NCBI GenBank assembly: GCA_018907035.1
Contig: JACCIC010000141.1
Span: 1,292,001 to 1,356,000 of the forward strand
Direction: 5' to 3'
DNA length: 64,000 bases
From: Sycobia sp. Sy_11
Taxonomy: Eukaryota; Arthropoda; Insecta; Hymenoptera; Epichrysomallidae
The notes under the pieces are model-generated. The model saw nothing but the letters and a program-made list of their open reading frames with translations. It had not been told where the DNA came from and made no database searches. Of the stretch, positions 61,640 to 64,000 are shown in pieces. The position numbers were made by a program, and so were the translations under genes. The number at the start of each line of letters is the position of its first letter. Within the stretch, counting starts at the first letter, position 1.

Positions 61640-63070
61640 ATTATTACATCGAGCTACGACGCAACGCCATGCGACCCGAGAAATGTGGCTATGAATTTTT
61701 GCTCAATTTACATCGGCAGACGCGTGCGCGTGCAACCGGTCGCGCAATTAACGCAATAAAATTGTATTACGCCTATCGTCCCACGTCGCGCGGACGACGC
61801 GACAGCGATCAACGAAAGCGGAGAGAAGACCTTGTGACTCAACGTGAAAAAGCGAGAGAGAGAGAGAGAGAAAAGTAGCGGAGAATTTAATGCGAATATC
61901 GAGCCGGGCGCAATTTAGCCGGGCGACGCATGAGGCCGGCAATAATATCGATAATATTCATCGCGTCAGCAGCGTCAGCGGTCGTTGCAACCTGTCGGTA
62001 AAGCGCCGTAGTGGGGCCCAAAGTGGAATTAGCCATCGCGGGGATTAATTAAAATTTCGCGTATCCAAGCAGCAGCAGCAGCAGCAGCAGCCTCCCGATC
62101 GCTTCGGGGCTTCTCCCTCGTTCTCTCCCTCTCTCTCCCTCGTCTTTATAAAAGAGAGCATCGGCGGCGGCGGCAGCAGCAGCAGCAGCAGCAGCAGCGG
62201 CGGGAGAGTTTTGCGATATGCGTATACTATATATATCTGTATACGCACAAAAGGCCCTGTATACGGGTGTGTATCCCCACCGCAAGGCCCCGCGACACGC
62301 GCCAGCCGTCCCGTGTCGCGTGGCGCGCGCGTGCCCCCGGAGTGGGGGTAAAAGGGACCGCTCACGGGCGGGCAGCGGCGGGGTGGGGTGGGGGCAAACG
62401 GGGATAAATCGCCACCTGCGCCACGAGGCCCGGACGGCAGATGTGCGCGCGCGCGGGGAGCACACATAATATACTGCATATATATATATATATAAATGAA
62501 TAAGTTCGGCTTATGAATATATACTACCGTGCGTGTGTGCGTGTATGTGCTCCAAAGAGGAATACCGATGCCTGCTGCTGCTGCTGCTCAGGGCTCGTGC
62601 CCCCTCGCCCCTCCCCCCCTCTTCGCTCTCGTTCGTTCCGTGTCTCGTTGCCATGTGCAGAGTTTTCGAAGTAAAAAAAGGGAGAATTTTATATATATAG
62701 ATATACACCACACAATATAAGCTTCTCTAGGAGACGGGATAAGCGCGTAACAAGAGCGCAGCTCGAGCTCCAGCCTTTTTTTTTTCATCTATACCTGCCT
62801 TGTTTTCTTCCGCGCCGGCCAACGAGCTGCTCCGGGAACTTTGATCCACAATTGACAATGAGGCCGTCGATGCGTTTCTCGCGTCCATCTTTGCATAATG
62901 CTGATCGGGACTCTTTTTTTACGTGTGTGTGGAGTACGATTGATTTCAGGTGTGCGTGTGGGTATGCGTGGATCAGGTAGCGATTTGAGCCAGGAAAGTT
63001 CGGCGTTACCTTAGCGGCCATTGTTATGTAAGACGTCGCTTGATAATGAAGGGGACGATCTTCCAAATAT
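61640..63070. other. CpG-rich island with GCA tracts
   Basis: (GA)n at 61853-61871, (GCA)n at 62069-62090 and 62173-62198, alternating CG near 62445, G-rich block at 62375-62403, (TA)n at 62478-62493. The polyalanine or polyserine frames come from the GCA tracts. Confidence 0.6.
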
Positions 63071-64000
63071 CCGAATTACGTTATTATGAAGAAAAACATT
63101 GCAAATTTAGAAATTTCTCTTATTTTTATCCGAGGCCAAGTGACCAATTAATTCGAGTTTCGAATATGCAAATCTTTTGTATGTTTTATGTAAATATTGG
63201 CTTGTTCGTGTTTATCTAAAAATTCCGACACTTTTTGAATAAATGAATAGCATACTTTTACTTTTGATGTACTTACAATGCTTTCTTTTGATAAAGGGAT
63301 TTTAATAATACTGAAACATCGACCATAAAAATTATACTTTATCGAATATTTGTTTTCGTGTTCCATTCGGTTATCATTTTGTTATCAACTTGTTTATCTT
63401 TTTGTTGATCATTTTGTTATAATATTATTAATAAAATAATTAATATTTTATTAATTGTAACATCAGATCGATTTGGAGAGCATTATAAAAAAAATCGAAA
63501 ATATTTCTGTTTCTGACGTCTTGGCAGCTCATCATTTACTAACCAGTTTATGTTTTAACGTAAAAAAAAGTTTTTTAGAACGAATTTTTAATATAGAATT
63601 GCTTTATATGGTTTAAACAAAAATATATTTATAAACCCATCTTATTTTTTTATTGTTAAGTATTCGAGTGTTTTAAAAGATAGTATAGATTTTATTGACA
63701 TAGTTATATTAAAAAATTTACGAATGAATTTTTTTTATTGCATTTTATTAAAAATCACAATAATAATTTAAATCGATAAAAATTTTTAAAAAAATGATAA
63801 AAAAGATATATTTTACAGAGCATCCTGAGAAGACGCTCGAGCTCCCTTAAATGGCCTCGAGTCCATTGAAATACATTATAACGGTCGAAGATTCATTAGA
63901 GCGCTAATACTCGGAAACGGGTGAATTCTCATTCGGGTTATATGTATATACAGATATACCCACCGAAACTCGACTTCCATGTAAAGAACCCTATTCCCAT
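63071..64000. other. AT-rich segment to the end of the window
   Basis: Nothing recognised. Confidence 0.5.

Noticed and set aside
1..64000. CRISPR arrays, operons, rRNA, tRNA, viral or toxin genes
   Set aside because: No direct repeats with unique spacers, no clustered prokaryote-like genes, and no recognisable RNA gene or viral or toxin coding sequence in the window.

Overview
This is eukaryotic nuclear DNA, almost certainly insect and most likely hymenopteran. Reasons: an AT-rich background broken by CpG-rich islands, genes with long introns and consensus GT..AG splice sites, dense microsatellites of (TA)n, (GA)n and (GCA)n, a secreted Ly6-type protein of the kind expanded in insects, and relics of mariner transposons. 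The Hymenoptera call is an inference from overall texture, not from a diagnostic gene. All reading was by eye; no search or folding program was run.

0-9.3 kb: one gene read with good support, on the minus strand. Four coding exons (8349-8295, 5267-5091, 3577-3463, 2096-1943) join in frame into a 166-residue protein with a signal peptide, a ten-cysteine Ly6/uPAR three-finger domain ending in Cys-Asn, and a hydrophobic GPI-anchor tail. A CpG-rich block directly upstream (8.35-9.24 kb) is the likely promoter.

9.3-19 kb: AT-rich and gene-poor. It holds an internally deleted mariner (13025-13790), a second mariner-like relic on the opposite strand (14450-14915), long (TA)n tracts, and two exon-like islands of uncertain status (10816-10930 plus strand; 16158-16259 minus strand, Cys-rich).

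19-64 kb: a CpG-rich block at 19.2-19.9 kb carries the apparent 5' end of a plus-strand gene: a leader exon, an 84-base intron, then a 39-base exon with an ATG in ideal context (MGQSSSNNTGHS, an N-myristoylation-type start) and a consensus donor. No convincing second coding exon follows, so I read most of 19.9-64 kb as a very large first intron. A juxtaposed 3'/5' splice site with a downstream second donor at 59055-59102 fits a recursive-splicing point with its RS-exon. A similar site lies on the minus strand at 23396/23395.

From about 24.4 kb the texture changes: CpG-rich islands of 0.4-1.9 kb recur every 2-3 kb, each with runs of G or C and (TA)n, (GA)n or (GCA)n tracts, and no convincing coding sequence. 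They are candidate intronic regulatory modules, or marks of GC-biased gene conversion. The window also holds a 1.1-kb minisatellite built on 21/42/63-base periods (52997-54096), a three-copy dispersed repeat, a TTCAACC-motif cluster and several small perfect hairpins.
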